A stretch of 64,000 nt of DNA from Psychrobacillus sp. INOP01 (GCF_018140925.1 NZ_CP073315.1:3348001-3412000), one strand, 5' to 3'; counted from the first letter of the stretch, positions 18,788 through 28,688 are shown. Numbers and translations are program-made. Notes: generated by a model from the sequence alone, not told the origin.

Positions 18788-20608
18788 TTGACTACAGATA
18801 CAAAGAATAAAATCTTGACACGTGATGAAGTACCAGAAAACTTAACATGGAAATTAGAAGATATTTTCTCCTCTAATGATGAATGGGAAAAAGAATACCA
18901 AGAGGTTGCGGCGTTGGCGGGGAAAGCAATTTCTTATCAAGGAACAATCGGTGGTGGAGCAAACGCTTTACTGGAAGTATTGACTTATCGTGATGAAATT
19001 ACTTCAAGATTACGTAAACTGTATACATTTGCACATATGCGTACGGACCAAGATACAGCCAATAGCACTTACCAGGCAATGGATAGTCGGATAAAATCAT
19101 TATATGTAAAAGTTTCAACAGAGCTATCCTTTTTAGTTCCAGAAATTCTTTCGGTGGAGGAGTCTGTTATTGCCAGTTACCTAGCTGAGAATAAGGATTT
19201 ACAAGTATACAGACAACTACTGGAAGAAATAAATAAAGAGCGTCCACATGTGCTTCCAAAAGAACAAGAAGCACTACTAGCACAATATTCAGAGGTTGCT
19301 GGAGCTTCATCAGACACATTTGGCAAATTAAATAATGCAGATTTAGAATTTCCTTCTATTAAAGATGAAAATGGCAATGACGTGCAACTAACACAGGGTA
19401 GATTTTCACTTTTCTTAGAAAGTGAGGATCCACGAGTGCGTGAGGATGCATTTAAAGCAATGTATAATACGTATGGTAAATTCCGTAACACATTTGCGTC
19501 TACTCTAACAGGGAATATTAAAGGGGACAATGTCAACGCAAAAATTAGAAACTATGCGTCAGCACGTGAAGCAGCAATGTCTAATAATCATATTCCCGAA
19601 AGTGTATATGAAAATTTAGTTAATACTATCAATAAAAACGTCCATTTACTTCATCGATATGTTAGCCTTCGAAAAAAAGTGTTAGGCTTAGATGAATTGC
19701 ATATGTGGGATCTTTATACGCCATTAGTGAAAGAATTGAATATGGAATACACGTATGAAGAGGCTTGCGAAACGATGCTTAAAAGCTTTGAACCATTAGG
19801 TGAAGAGTATGTATCCATAGTCAAGAAAGGGCTTGAGAGTCGTTGGGTCGATGTAGTAGAAACGAAAGGCAAACGATCCGGTGCGTATTCTTCAGGAGCA
19901 TATGATACGAACCCGTATATACTAATGAACTGGCAAAATAACGTGAACAACCTTTTTACGTTAGCGCATGAATTTGGGCATAGTCTTCATAGTTATTATA
20001 CAAGTGCAAATCAACCTTATGTTTACGGGGATTATTCCATTTTCGTGGCAGAAGTTGCCTCAACGTGCAATGAAGCACTATTAAACGACCACTTACTTAA
20101 AACTATTGAAGATCCTAAGAAGCGTATTTACCTTTTAAATTATTGGTTAGAAGGCTTCCGCGCAACTGTCTTCCGTCAAACCATGTTTGCTGAATTTGAG
20201 CATATTATTCACCAGTTAGATCAAAATGGGGAAGCATTAACCGCTGATAAGCTATCGGAAGAATATTATAAGTTAAATCAAAAATACTTTGGTGATGAAA
20301 TCGTTATAGATGAACAAATTGGATTGGAATGGGCGAGAATTCCTCATTTCTATTACAACTACTATGTATATCAATATGCGACCGGTTTAAGCGCAGCCAC
20401 TGCTCTTAGCAATCAAATTCTAACAGAAGGCAAGCCGGCTGTGGATCGTTATATTAATGAGTTCTTAAAAGCAGGTTGTTCAGACTACCCAATCGAAGTA
20501 TTGAAAAAAGCGGGAGTAGATATGAATACTGCTGCTCCTATCGAGGAAGCATGTCGTGTCTTTGAAGAAAAGCTAAATGAATTAGAACAACTACTTTTAG
20601 GGGAATAA
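18788..20608 (+). CDS. pepF: Oligoendopeptidase F
   Basis: This 606-aa M3-family zinc metallopeptidase degrades oligopeptides in the cytoplasm, consistent with nearby peptide importers. The zinc motif HEFGH is at about residues 394-398, with the downstream Glu in the FVAEVASTCNE block. Start TTG 18788 follows a GAGGGGGA site. Length is normal. It has its own terminator. Confidence 0.97.
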   Translation: MTTDTKNKILTRDEVPENLTWKLEDIFSSNDEWEKEYQEVAALAGKAISYQGTIGGGANALLEVLTYRDEITSRLRKLYTFAHMRTDQDTANSTYQAMDSRIKSLYVKVSTELSFLVPEILSVEESVIASYLAENKDLQVYRQLLEEINKERPHVLPKEQEALLAQYSEVAGASSDTFGKLNNADLEFPSIKDENGNDVQLTQGRFSLFLESEDPRVREDAFKAMYNTYGKFRNTFASTLTGNIKGDNVNAKIRNYASAREAAMSNNHIPESVYENLVNTINKNVHLLHRYVSLRKKVLGLDELHMWDLYTPLVKELNMEYTYEEACETMLKSFEPLGEEYVSIVKKGLESRWVDVVETKGKRSGAYSSGAYDTNPYILMNWQNNVNNLFTLAHEFGHSLHSYYTSANQPYVYGDYSIFVAEVASTCNEALLNDHLLKTIEDPKKRIYLLNYWLEGFRATVFRQTMFAEFEHIIHQLDQNGEALTADKLSEEYYKLNQKYFGDEIVIDEQIGLEWARIPHFYYNYYVYQYATGLSAATALSNQILTEGKPAVDRYINEFLKAGCSDYPIEVLKKAGVDMNTAAPIEEACRVFEEKLNELEQLLLGE

Positions 20609-20611
20609 CTA

Positions 20612-20640
20612 AAAGCCTGGCTTTATGCCAGGCTTTTTTT
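20612..20640 (+). terminator. pepF terminator
   Basis: The stem AAAGCCTGG / CCAGGCTTT with a CTTTATG loop region is followed by T residues. Confidence 0.95.
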
Positions 20641-20747
20641 AATGATATATGCTTTTGTTTGATTCAACATTTGTCTATCTCTAGCTTTTTTATCTACTAA
20701 TAAAAGTTACCGTGTCAAATAATTTAACTTGAAAGGTAGGACGTCCT

Positions 20748-20825
20748 ATGATGTATGACGATTTTGTGAAAAGCGGAGCTAATATATTGTATTATATAAA
20801 ACGACGTGGTAAAGTAAGAGTGTGA
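20748..20825 (+). CDS. Possible 25-aa small ORF
   Basis: A short ORF starts with ATGATG after GAAAGGTAGG at good spacing. The peptide has an acidic start (MMYDDF) and a basic end (KRRGKVRV). It lies between pepF and the convergent spxH, upstream of a hairpin at 20894-20933. No homologue is recognised, and it could be chance. Support is the ribosome binding site plus the downstream hairpin. Confidence 0.25.
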   Translation: MMYDDFVKSGANILYYIKRRGKVRV

Positions 20826-20893
20826 AATAAATCACAAGATAACATACACCCCTTTGTTTGAACGTGAACATTTCTCCCATCCCCTTTGTAAAT

Positions 20894-20933
20894 GAAAATG
20901 CCCTTTCCTCGGTAGGAGGAAATGGGCATTTTC
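20894..20933 (+). terminator. Hairpin with weak T-tail downstream of the small ORF
   Basis: The stem GAAAATGCCC(T)TTCCTC / GAGGAAATGGGCATTTTC is long but followed only by TGTTTTA. It may terminate the short transcription unit before spxH. Confidence 0.55.
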
Positions 20934-20967
20934 TGTTTTATACAAAATATAAAGTCTTACCTTAAAA

Positions 20968-21006
20968 AAATAGCAGCCTATCTTTATTTAGATAGGCTGC
21001 TATTTA
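20968..21006 (-). terminator. Terminator of the spxH operon (bidirectional)
   Basis: The perfect stem AAATAGCAGCCTATCT / AGATAGGCTGCTATTT has A/T flanks on both sides. It lies just after the spxH stop. Confidence 0.9.
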
Positions 21007-21007
21007 T

Positions 21008-21823
21008 TTATTTTTTACGCCATAGTACGATGTTTGGTAAGAGAAGTCTTTCAACTTTTTGCAATAATAGAAGTTTTTTTAGTTCACGTTCAGCTAATTG
21101 ATCAGAAATATTATAATAGCTTGCAATTTCATTTGTAGTTAAAGAATGGAATCGATCAAAAAGTTTTTCCAGTGATGGAGGATCTTGAATTTCGGGCTTT
21201 TCATATAGCATTTCTTGCAGGATTTGTACATATATCTCGTAAGGATAATTTCCAGCTACTTTTATACCCTCATCTTCAATATTTTCATTAAAGAATACGA
21301 TGCTTGGAAAAGAGTCCACTTCCATTTCACAAGTAATGGATAAGTCGCTTTGGAAGGACCTAGCACATTCATTGGAGAGAAAATCACGGGTAAATTCATC
21401 TACATCAAGTCTAACTTCCTCTGCTATCTCCTGTAATATGGAAAAGGATGTAACGTTTTTAGTTTTCAAAAACAAATACTCTTGTATTTTTATAAAAAAA
21501 CGTAAAGCAGCTTTCTTTCCTTGAAATTCTGCAGCTTTCACAGCTATAGAAGGAAAAACGGAATGTTCTATTTTGGAAATATCAAATGAATCATTACTCA
21601 AATTGGCATTGGGAAAGTTACAAACTGTATTTAACTTATTCAATTGAGTACTAAGTACAGTGCGAACAGTAAAATACTGGCCATACTCTACTTGCAATTT
21701 CCGAAGGGTAGGTTGCATATCCCAACAAGTTGGACATAGTGGGTCCAAAAAAACATACATTTCGAGCGGCTTGTTTACTAAAGGGGATGTGAACGTTTCA
21801 GACGGAATTTGTATTCTTGTCAC
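21008..21823 (-). CDS. spxH: ClpXP adaptor SpxH (YjbH), DsbA-like
   Basis: This 271-aa DsbA-superfamily protein accelerates ClpXP degradation of Spx, whose gene is about 5 kb away. The thioredoxin-fold CPTC is at residues 30-33 (MYVFLDPLCPTC). The C-terminal helical part ends in ERLLLPNIVLWRKK. Length is close to B. subtilis YjbH. Its start overlaps the upstream haemoglobin stop as ATGA, so the two are co-translated. Confidence 0.95.
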   Translation of the reverse strand: MTRIQIPSETFTSPLVNKPLEMYVFLDPLCPTCWDMQPTLRKLQVEYGQYFTVRTVLSTQLNKLNTVCNFPNANLSNDSFDISKIEHSVFPSIAVKAAEFQGKKAALRFFIKIQEYLFLKTKNVTSFSILQEIAEEVRLDVDEFTRDFLSNECARSFQSDLSITCEMEVDSFPSIVFFNENIEDEGIKVAGNYPYEIYVQILQEMLYEKPEIQDPPSLEKLFDRFHSLTTNEIASYYNISDQLAERELKKLLLLQKVERLLLPNIVLWRKK

Positions 21824-22218
21824 ATTTCTTCCTCCTCATGACTCATTTGATTGACCATGTGGTTTGCTGTAAGCTCTAGACGTCTATAAAATGTATCGCG
21901 AATCTTGCCTTCTAATCCTACCTTATCCATAGCATCTCTCATGCAGGAGAGCCAAGCTTGTGCTCGTTCCAGTGTAATCGGAAAAGGGTTATGACGCATT
22001 TTCATCATCGGATGTCCGTGTTCTTCTGTATATAAATTAGGTCCACCTAAATATTGAGTTAGAAATTGTTTTTGTTTTCTAGCTGTTTCCGATAAATCAT
22101 CTGGAAAAATCGGTATAAGCAGCGGATGCTTTGCTACATTGCCATAAAACGTATCGACAAGCAGATGTAGTTTCTCTGCTCCGATTTCATCGTAAGGAAG
22201 TATTGGCTTTTGTGTCAT
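21820..22218 (-). CDS. yjbI: Truncated haemoglobin, group II (YjbI)
   Basis: This 132-aa trHbO binds O2 or NO at haem. The HPMMKMRHNPFPI segment contains the proximal His region, and the conserved Trp is in AQAWLSCM. It is the first gene of the yjbI-spxH unit. The pairing with the Spx adaptor is conserved in Bacillales, consistent with a redox or nitrosative stress link. Confidence 0.95.
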   Translation of the reverse strand: MTQKPILPYDEIGAEKLHLLVDTFYGNVAKHPLLIPIFPDDLSETARKQKQFLTQYLGGPNLYTEEHGHPMMKMRHNPFPITLERAQAWLSCMRDAMDKVGLEGKIRDTFYRRLELTANHMVNQMSHEEEEM

Positions 22219-22587
22219 TTTCTTTACCCCTTTGCTCTAGCACTATACTTATTCTATCAACGAAACCCAAATATCTCAAACAATTAGATTATCTCATAGA
22301 AAAGCATTAGCACCTGGATAGCCCCGACACCGTTTAAAAATCCTATTAAAAATCATAATTCTAAGTATTATTTGTAACTACAAGAGCATTATTTTGCATT
22401 ATAAATGGATGTAATGTAGCAAAGAATAGATAAATTTCCAGTTCAACAAGTAAAAGTAAGTTGTCATCAACATAAAAAATCCCTATGGTGGATTTTCTAC
22501 ACGGATATGCTCTATTGCAGGTTTTCAATCATTTCAGCATTCGTTTGAGTAAGAAAAAAGGGTATTAGTTAATAGTACTTACTCTAT
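22219..22587. other. Intergenic region upstream of yjbI-spxH
   Basis: About 370 bp of AT-rich sequence contains no convincing ORF or repeat. The yjbI-spxH promoter should lie near 22230-22300 on the minus strand, but no clear pair of boxes was picked. Confidence 0.4.
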
Positions 22588-22618
22588 AAAAACAACCTAT
22601 TAATATTAATAGGTTGTC
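22588..22618 (-). terminator. Terminator of the lytic transglycosylase operon
   Basis: The perfect stem ACAACCTATTAAT / ATTAATAGGTTGT is followed, on the minus strand, by TTTTTAT. Confidence 0.88.
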
Positions 22619-22627
22619 CATGGGAGG

Positions 22628-23290
22628 TTATGCTTGGAAGTAATTCATTACTTTTTTTACGTAATTTTGAGTTTCTTTATATGGTGGTATGCCATCGTAT
22701 TTTTTTACTGCTCCAGGTCCGGCGTTGTATGCAGCAAGCGCTGTTTCAATATTACCGTCAAATTGAGAAAGCATTTGGCTTATATATTTTGCTCCGCCCA
22801 TTATATTTTGTTCAGGATCTAACGAATTAGTGACACCTAAGTACTTAGCCGTGCCAGGCATTAATTGCATTAGTCCGGATGCACCAGCAGAACTTGTAGC
22901 TACTGGGTTGAAATTAGATTCTTGTTTGATGATGGAAGAAATAAGCTTTTCTGGAACGTTGTACGTTTCTGCGGCTTTCTTAATAATTTCATCAAAATCT
23001 GAACTACTATTTGTAGAAGCAGATGAATACGAAGAGATAGCATCCACTAAGCTACTCTGTCCGGAGTATAAATTTGATGGAACAAATACGGGAGAGTCAC
23101 CACTATATAGTAAAGAATTAAAATTTTCAGTCGCCTGATCTTCTGTACTGGCTTGTAAAACTTGTCCTAACATATCTGAAAACATGGAAGAAGTGGAAGA
23201 GTTAGTTTGAGAGTTTTGCACACTTCCTAATGATTGCATTGCATTTATTTCCATTAAAACTTTGAGGGATTGAATATCCAAAGGGATCAA
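22628..23290 (-). CDS. Lytic transglycosylase (YjbJ/CwlQ-like)
   Basis: This 220-aa protein has a low-complexity Ser/Asn/Gln-rich N-terminal half and a C-terminal SLT (goose-lysozyme-like) domain from about residue 100. Catalytic Glu is about E124 (KQESNFNP), followed by GLMQLMPGTA and AYNAGPGAV. It cleaves peptidoglycan glycan strands. No clear signal peptide is visible. It overlaps the start side of the CYTH gene by 4 bp. The yjbJ-yjbK order matches B. subtilis. Confidence 0.93.
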   Translation of the reverse strand: MIPLDIQSLKVLMEINAMQSLGSVQNSQTNSSTSSMFSDMLGQVLQASTEDQATENFNSLLYSGDSPVFVPSNLYSGQSSLVDAISSYSSASTNSSSDFDEIIKKAAETYNVPEKLISSIIKQESNFNPVATSSAGASGLMQLMPGTAKYLGVTNSLDPEQNIMGGAKYISQMLSQFDGNIETALAAYNAGPGAVKKYDGIPPYKETQNYVKKVMNYFQA

Positions 23291-23862
23291 CCTTTCAACT
23301 TGTTGTTATATTTCACAAGGCGAGCAATTTTTTTATCTGTGTGTCGCATAGGGATATTATGTGAATCTAACAAATCATGAAACACTTTTTCTCCATATTT
23401 AACATTACTACTCTCATATTCTACCTCAAAATCCTCTGTTTGACTATAAATGGAATGATCTAAAAATAGCGTTCCATTTTCAAAAGGTATGTGTACACGA
23501 TTTGTTTGCAGGATCCCGATGCATTTTAAAGGAGAAACGAGATTAAATTGCTCAAGAAAGGGAATAGAAGGAAAAGCGGTTTGGTTGATAATAGCATCCC
23601 TCTCTTGATCAGACACATGTACTGTACTCTCTTCCATTACATGTTTTTCAATCGGCTGTTTAAGAGTAAGTTCGTTTTTTTCTCTTAATACGCGCAGGCG
23701 GAAACCCATCCCATTGTCCTTAAAATAGTTATCTTGCGTGTCAAAGTAATAATTCGTTTGGGAGCGAAAGTCCTTTTGATTTACCTGAAAAAAGGATACT
23801 AAAAGCTCAAATTCTTGCTTTGTTAATAAATTTTTAAACTCAATTTCTTTTTCGATTTGCAT
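23287..23862 (-). CDS. yjbK: CYTH domain protein (YjbK)
   Basis: This 191-aa CYTH/triphosphate tunnel metalloenzyme has the signature ExExK at E6-I-E8-F-K10. Conserved basic and acidic strands follow: GFRLRVLREKNELTLKQP and FEVEYES. The family hydrolyses triphosphates (inorganic or nucleotide); the substrate here is unknown. It is expressed divergently from yjbL-relQ, which includes a (p)ppGpp synthetase. Confidence 0.93.
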   Translation of the reverse strand: MQIEKEIEFKNLLTKQEFELLVSFFQVNQKDFRSQTNYYFDTQDNYFKDNGMGFRLRVLREKNELTLKQPIEKHVMEESTVHVSDQERDAIINQTAFPSIPFLEQFNLVSPLKCIGILQTNRVHIPFENGTLFLDHSIYSQTEDFEVEYESSNVKYGEKVFHDLLDSHNIPMRHTDKKIARLVKYNNKLKG

Positions 23863-23959
23863 AATACACGACCTTTCCTATTATTTCTATTATAGCGCTT
23901 TTCAACGAGTTTCAATATGTTAAAATAGTGGAAGAATGGACAGAAAGGAACGATTTATT

Positions 23960-24343
23960 TTGCCTATTACTTATAATGTGCATAGTGGTATTCAATTAGA
24001 AAATGATATACGTTTTACACTAGAGGTGTTACCTAACAACTCTCATATAAAAGCTGCAGGTCAAATGATTACTGATTCGGATTCAATTGCTTTTATCTAC
24101 CTATTAGAGGATGAGACTGGCTACCATTATTTGAAGTTAGGTCAAGAGGTATGGCCATTGCTCGTAAATACTTTGAAAGCAGTAGAAGACCCCTCGTTGC
24201 AAATTGGTGAAGAAGAGCTGACTTTACATGGCTTTAAAGAAGAACTAAACATGCTTATTTTCAATATTGAAGGTAATGACAACTACGGGGCTGATTTCTC
24301 CAAAGCAGTGGAAGAGGCATTTAGTGAAATTTTACAAGCATAG
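23960..24343 (+). CDS. yjbL: UPF0738 family protein (YjbL)
   Basis: This about 127-aa protein of unknown function contains AAGQMITDSDSIAFIYLLE and ends NYGADFSKAVEEAF, matching UPF0738. I prefer TTG 23960, preceded by AAAGGAA at 9 bases, over ATG 23936, which has no good site and would sit almost at the likely transcription start. The longer form would be 135 aa. It heads the yjbL-relQ-nadK-rluD operon. Confidence 0.85.
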   Translation: MPITYNVHSGIQLENDIRFTLEVLPNNSHIKAAGQMITDSDSIAFIYLLEDETGYHYLKLGQEVWPLLVNTLKAVEDPSLQIGEEELTLHGFKEELNMLIFNIEGNDNYGADFSKAVEEAFSEILQA

Positions 24344-24375
24344 TAGTTAGGTCAAGGGAAGTGGAGGTCAAGCTT

Positions 24376-25050
24376 ATGGGGCAATGGGATCGCTTTTTAG
24401 AGCCGTACAAACAGGCAGTTTCAGAGTTAAAAGTAAAACTAAAAGGAATGCGTGCTCAGTTTGAGAGAGATAATACAAATTCACCTATAGAATTTGTGAC
24501 AGGTCGTGTCAAACCTTTGGCAAGTATTTATGATAAATCACTAGAAAAAGGAATAATATTTGAGCCTTCCGATACGTTGGCACAGGAAATTCCTGATATT
24601 GCGGGCTTACGAATGATGTGTCAATTTGTAGATGATATAGAAACCGTCGTAGGATTATTGCGTGATAGAAATGATATAAGAATCGTTGAAGAGCGAGATT
24701 ATATTTCCCACAAAAAACAAAGTGGGTATAGATCCTATCATGTAATTATTGAATATCCAGTTCAAACTATTCACGGGGAGATTAATATTCTTGCTGAAAT
24801 TCAAATACGTACATTAGCTATGAATTTCTGGGCATCCATTGAGCATTCATTGAATTACAAATATAAAGGAATCTTTCCAGAAGAGATAAAAAAGAGACTT
24901 CAATATGCAGCAGAAGCAGCATTTCGCCTAGATGAAGAAATGTCTTTAATCCGAGGGGAAATTCAAGAAGCACAAAAATACTTTAGTGAAAATAAGGAAC
25001 TTTCTCATCCAAGTCTCCGTGAATCGAAAAGCGAAAGAGAGGGTACGTGA
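24376..25050 (+). CDS. relQ: Small alarmone synthetase RelQ (YjbM/SasB)
   Basis: This 224-aa single-domain GTP pyrophosphokinase makes (p)ppGpp without a hydrolase domain. Motifs: FVTGRVKPLASI, AGLRMMCQFVDDI, the KQSGYRSYH G-loop, EIQIRTLAMNFWA and EHSLNYKY. ATG 24376 follows GGAGG at 8 bases; the upstream GTG at 24361 lies within that site. It sits 4 bp before the NAD kinase gene, as in other Bacillales. Confidence 0.96.
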   Translation: MGQWDRFLEPYKQAVSELKVKLKGMRAQFERDNTNSPIEFVTGRVKPLASIYDKSLEKGIIFEPSDTLAQEIPDIAGLRMMCQFVDDIETVVGLLRDRNDIRIVEERDYISHKKQSGYRSYHVIIEYPVQTIHGEINILAEIQIRTLAMNFWASIEHSLNYKYKGIFPEEIKKRLQYAAEAAFRLDEEMSLIRGEIQEAQKYFSENKELSHPSLRESKSEREGT

Positions 25051-25053
25051 ATC

Positions 25054-25860
25054 ATGAAATTTTTTATATTGTCTAGAAATGATGATTTATCCAATCAATT
25101 AATGGAAAGTGCGAAAACATATCTAGTAGATTTTGGACTTATAATAGATGAAGAAAATCCGGATATTGTCTTATCAATTGGTGGGGACGGTACATTATTA
25201 CATGCCTTTCATAAGTATAAACACTTAACCACTTCGGTTGCTTTTGTCGGGCTACACACTGGGCATCTTGGATTTTATGCAGATTGGAAACCGGAAGAAA
25301 TTGAAAAACTTGTTATTAGTATAGCGAAAAAAGAATTTGAAGTAATAGAATACCCTTTACTTGAGGTGACGATCAATTATAGACATGGCGAAGATAGTTC
25401 AGTCTATTTGGCGTTAAATGAATCTACTGTAAAGTCACCGGACGTTACTTTAGTAATGGATGTAGAGCTTAATGGAGATCATTTTGAACGTTTCAGAGGA
25501 GACGGATTATGTATGTCTACTCCTTCTGGAAGTACCGCTTATAACAAAGCACTTGGAGGTGCGATTGTGCATCCTTCGTTAGAAGCTATTCAGCTTGCAG
25601 AAATTGCATCTATTAACAATAGGGTTTTCCGTACAGTTGGTTCATCACTTGTCTTACCAAAACATCACTCTTGTTTACTAAAACCTGTGAAAGGACCCGA
25701 TTTCATGGTAACCGTGGATCATCTTCAGTTATTGCATAAAGATGTTCAGTCCATTAAATATCGAGTAGCAGATGAAAAAGTACGCTTCGCTAGGTTTAGA
25801 GCATTTCCGTTTTGGCATAGAGTACATTCCTCATTTATCGATAGTGATTTGGAAATATGA
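25054..25860 (+). CDS. nadK: NAD kinase
   Basis: This 268-aa enzyme phosphorylates NAD to NADP with ATP. It has GGDGT at 43-47, the NES block (ALNESTVKS) and the [21 protein letters not shown] loop. Length fits the short Gram-positive form (266-272 aa). Its TGA overlaps the next ATG (ATGA). Confidence 0.97.
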   Translation: MKFFILSRNDDLSNQLMESAKTYLVDFGLIIDEENPDIVLSIGGDGTLLHAFHKYKHLTTSVAFVGLHTGHLGFYADWKPEEIEKLVISIAKKEFEVIEYPLLEVTINYRHGEDSSVYLALNESTVKSPDVTLVMDVELNGDHFERFRGDGLCMSTPSGSTAYNKALGGAIVHPSLEAIQLAEIASINNRVFRTVGSSLVLPKHHSCLLKPVKGPDFMVTVDHLQLLHKDVQSIKYRVADEKVRFARFRAFPFWHRVHSSFIDSDLEI

Positions 25861-26768
25861 AAGATGAGCTAATCCAATTGACATTTCAAATAAATGAATC
25901 GCAACAATTACTTCGAGATGCAATTCGACAATATGGTATTTCGAAAAAAGCATTGACTAGTATTAAATACGAAGGTGGTAAAATTACTGTCAACGGTGAA
26001 GAGAAGACAGTGCGGCATAGATTAGACGTGGGGGATACAGTCATGATTACATTTCCACCAGAGAAAAAAAGTGACGGATTAATCCCTCAGCAAGTAGATT
26101 TCCCTATTTTGATGGAGGATGATCATCTCCTCATTCTCACAAAAGTTGCTGGGGTTAGCACTATTCCTTCTCGAGAGCATCCTACCGGGACACTGGCAAA
26201 TTTTATAGCTGGATATATGGAGAAAAGCGGGCTATCATCTACGGTACATATTGTTACTAGGTTGGATAAGGACACATCAGGTATCATTTGTGTAGCAAAG
26301 CATCGGCATGCTCATCATTTATTAAGTGAAATGCAAAAGCTAGGACAAATTTCACGAACTTACGAAGCATTCGTTCATGGTCATATAGGACAAGATGATT
26401 TTCTTATTGACGCACCCATTGGTAGAAAAAATGGCAGTATTATTGAACGAGTTATCGATTCTGAAGGTAAACAGGCTAAAACTTCTGTTCAAGTGTTGAC
26501 GCGTTTTGAAAAACTTGGAGAAAAGCTTACCCATGTGCGATTACATCTACACACTGGCCGAACCCATCAGATTCGTGTACATATGATGTCTATCGGTCAT
26601 CCGTTAATTGGGGATGATTTATATGGTGGTGATCTACAGTTAATAGAAAGACAAGCACTTCATGCAAGAGAACTAACCTTGGTACATCCTTTTACAAAAG
26701 AAAATATTCATTTAGTTGCTCCTTTTCCGCAAGATATGAAATCGCTGATTCCCACTAATTATTCCTAA
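25857..26768 (+). CDS. RluA/RluD family pseudouridine synthase (YjbO)
   Basis: This 303-aa enzyme converts uridine to pseudouridine in RNA. It has an N-terminal S4-like RNA-binding region (about 15-70) and a catalytic domain with RLDKDTSG (135-142, nucleophile D137), then the [12 protein letters not shown] motif. It is coupled to nadK by a 4-bp overlap. Several paralogues exist per Bacillales genome, so the exact rRNA target is not assigned. Confidence 0.94.
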   Translation: MKDELIQLTFQINESQQLLRDAIRQYGISKKALTSIKYEGGKITVNGEEKTVRHRLDVGDTVMITFPPEKKSDGLIPQQVDFPILMEDDHLLILTKVAGVSTIPSREHPTGTLANFIAGYMEKSGLSSTVHIVTRLDKDTSGIICVAKHRHAHHLLSEMQKLGQISRTYEAFVHGHIGQDDFLIDAPIGRKNGSIIERVIDSEGKQAKTSVQVLTRFEKLGEKLTHVRLHLHTGRTHQIRVHMMSIGHPLIGDDLYGGDLQLIERQALHARELTLVHPFTKENIHLVAPFPQDMKSLIPTNYS

Positions 26769-26905
26769 GTGACAGGAAGAATGGTGGGATTTCATTTTAA
26801 ACAAGTATTAAGTTAGATTATTTCCTAGGGAATATTTTTATTGCTTATTTATTACTTACTCCATACAATAAGTAAGGACAAACGCTGAGAGGAGGGGAAA
26901 GTGTT

Positions 26906-28270
26906 GTGAAAGATGAAATGACTCAACAGCCTTTAGAGGAGTCCATTTTAATTGAGTTTTTATTAAATGATTCAATGGACGATTTTAGAGAAGAATTTAT
27001 GCAACTTCATCCGTACGATCAATCCATATTTTTTGAGAAGGTGGAGCCAGATTTAAGGAAGAAAATCTATCATTACCTTTCTCCTAAAGAAATAGCGGAG
27101 CTATTTGAAGCGACAAAGTTTGATGATGAACAATATGATTTATTTATGCAGGAAATGGATATTACTTATGCTGCCGATATGCTTTCTTTTATGTATACGG
27201 ATAATGCGGTAGATGTATTAAATGAGTTAGGAAAAGATCAAGTTGCAAGTTATTTAAATATAATGGATAAGGAATCTGCACAAGAAATTAAAGACCTCTT
27301 ACACTATGAGGAATACACTGCTGGTTCCATTATGACAACGGAATATGTAGCAATTCCTGAGAATTCAACATGTCGCTCGGCAATGACTATTTTGCGTAGT
27401 GCTGCACCAGAAGCAGAGACCATCTATTATTTATTTGTTGTGGATGATGATCATAAACTTACAGGAGTTATTTCACTTCGTGATCTTATAATTGCAGATG
27501 AAGATACGTTGATAAAAGATGTTATGAATGATCGGGTAGTTAGTGTTTTAGTAAGTGTTGACCAAGAAGAAGTAGCTCGAATGATTAAAGACTATGATTT
27601 CTTAGCTGTCCCGGTAGTAGATTTCAAAAATCATTTACTTGGGATTGTTACGGTCGATGATATTTTAGACGTATTAGAAGAAGAAGCATCAGATGATTAC
27701 TCGAAACTTGCAGGGGTTTCCAACATGGACACCTTCGATAAAGGACCATTACAGGCTGCAAGAAAAAGATTGCCCTGGTTGATAATTTTATTGTTCCTAG
27801 GAATGTTTACCGCTAATTTAATGAGTATCTTTGAACAAACTTTAGATAAAGTTGCCCTGCTCGCTGTTTTTATTCCCTTAATAGCTGGTATGGCTGGGAA
27901 TAGTGGTACTCAAGCACTGGCCGTGGCTGTTCGTGGTATTGCAACTGGAGATATTGAGGAAGAAAGCAAGATTAAATTACTTTTTAGAGAAGCTGGAACT
28001 GGTCTTATAACTGGTATCATTTGTGGTTTACTAGTAGTCGGAGTAGTATATTTTTGGAAACACGATTTACTAATCGGTATATTAGTAGGTTCATCTATTT
28101 TTGGCTCTATATTTATTGCTACATTAGGGGGTTCTTTTATACCGTTATTGATTCATCGAATGAAAATAGACCCAGCAGTCGCATCGGGACCATTTATCAC
28201 AACGGTTAATGACGTAGTAAGTATTTTAATTTACCTTGGACTGGCCACCTTATTTATCTCATCTTTGTAA
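26906..28270 (+). CDS. mgtE: Magnesium transporter MgtE
   Basis: This 454-aa Mg2+ channel has an N-terminal superhelical domain (about 10-135), two CBS domains (about 140-260) that sense cytoplasmic Mg2+, then five transmembrane helices (about 285-454) with the conserved GNSGTQALAVAVRG pore segment. Start GTG 26906 follows GGAGGGG at 7 bases. No M-box riboswitch fits in the 137-bp gap upstream. Confidence 0.96.
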   Translation: MKDEMTQQPLEESILIEFLLNDSMDDFREEFMQLHPYDQSIFFEKVEPDLRKKIYHYLSPKEIAELFEATKFDDEQYDLFMQEMDITYAADMLSFMYTDNAVDVLNELGKDQVASYLNIMDKESAQEIKDLLHYEEYTAGSIMTTEYVAIPENSTCRSAMTILRSAAPEAETIYYLFVVDDDHKLTGVISLRDLIIADEDTLIKDVMNDRVVSVLVSVDQEEVARMIKDYDFLAVPVVDFKNHLLGIVTVDDILDVLEEEASDDYSKLAGVSNMDTFDKGPLQAARKRLPWLIILLFLGMFTANLMSIFEQTLDKVALLAVFIPLIAGMAGNSGTQALAVAVRGIATGDIEEESKIKLLFREAGTGLITGIICGLLVVGVVYFWKHDLLIGILVGSSIFGSIFIATLGGSFIPLLIHRMKIDPAVASGPFITTVNDVVSILIYLGLATLFISSL

Positions 28271-28322
28271 TTTGTATCATATTTTTTATAATTGCATAAA
28301 GTAAAGGAAAAAGGATGTGCTA

Positions 28323-28688
28323 ATGAACTCGTTTAATGATCCTTTGCTCTTTATAAAAGGTCCTCCAGTCTTTCATCTACCACCAAATGAACGAATCGAA
28401 GCTCCATATGAGCTACTAGATGAAAGTACATCAATTTATGAAATACAAAAAAGTTACTCCACGAAGACACTAGAAATTATAGATAAATTAAACTTTTTAG
28501 CAAAACCATTTCAACGTAAAGTGTACCGACCATTAATATTTCATCTAAAGGATGGAGGATCTGTACAAGGTGAAGTGGAGAAAGTAGAAGAGGACATCGT
28601 TACTTTACTCGTAGGTACAGAAGAATTAATGACGTTCCCGTTAGACGAGATTGTTAAAATTGTTTGGCGTGGAAGTATATTGAAGTGA
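28323..28688 (+). CDS. cotO: Spore coat protein CotO-like
   Basis: This 121-aa protein has the C-terminal region of CotO/YjbX (RKVYRPLIFHLKDGG...VWRGSILK), a morphogenetic outer-coat or crust protein. It is shorter than B. subtilis CotO because the charged N-terminal part is reduced. ATG 28323 is 8 bases after AAAGGAAAAAGG, while GTG 28317 is too close. The neighbouring CotY/Z gene supports the call. Confidence 0.8.
   Translation: MNSFNDPLLFIKGPPVFHLPPNERIEAPYELLDESTSIYEIQKSYSTKTLEIIDKLNFLAKPFQRKVYRPLIFHLKDGGSVQGEVEKVEEDIVTLLVGTEELMTFPLDEIVKIVWRGSILK

Noticed and set aside
22219-22587. Candidate regulatory RNA upstream of yjbI-spxH
   Set aside because: I found no strong hairpin, repeat or known motif in this AT-rich gap.
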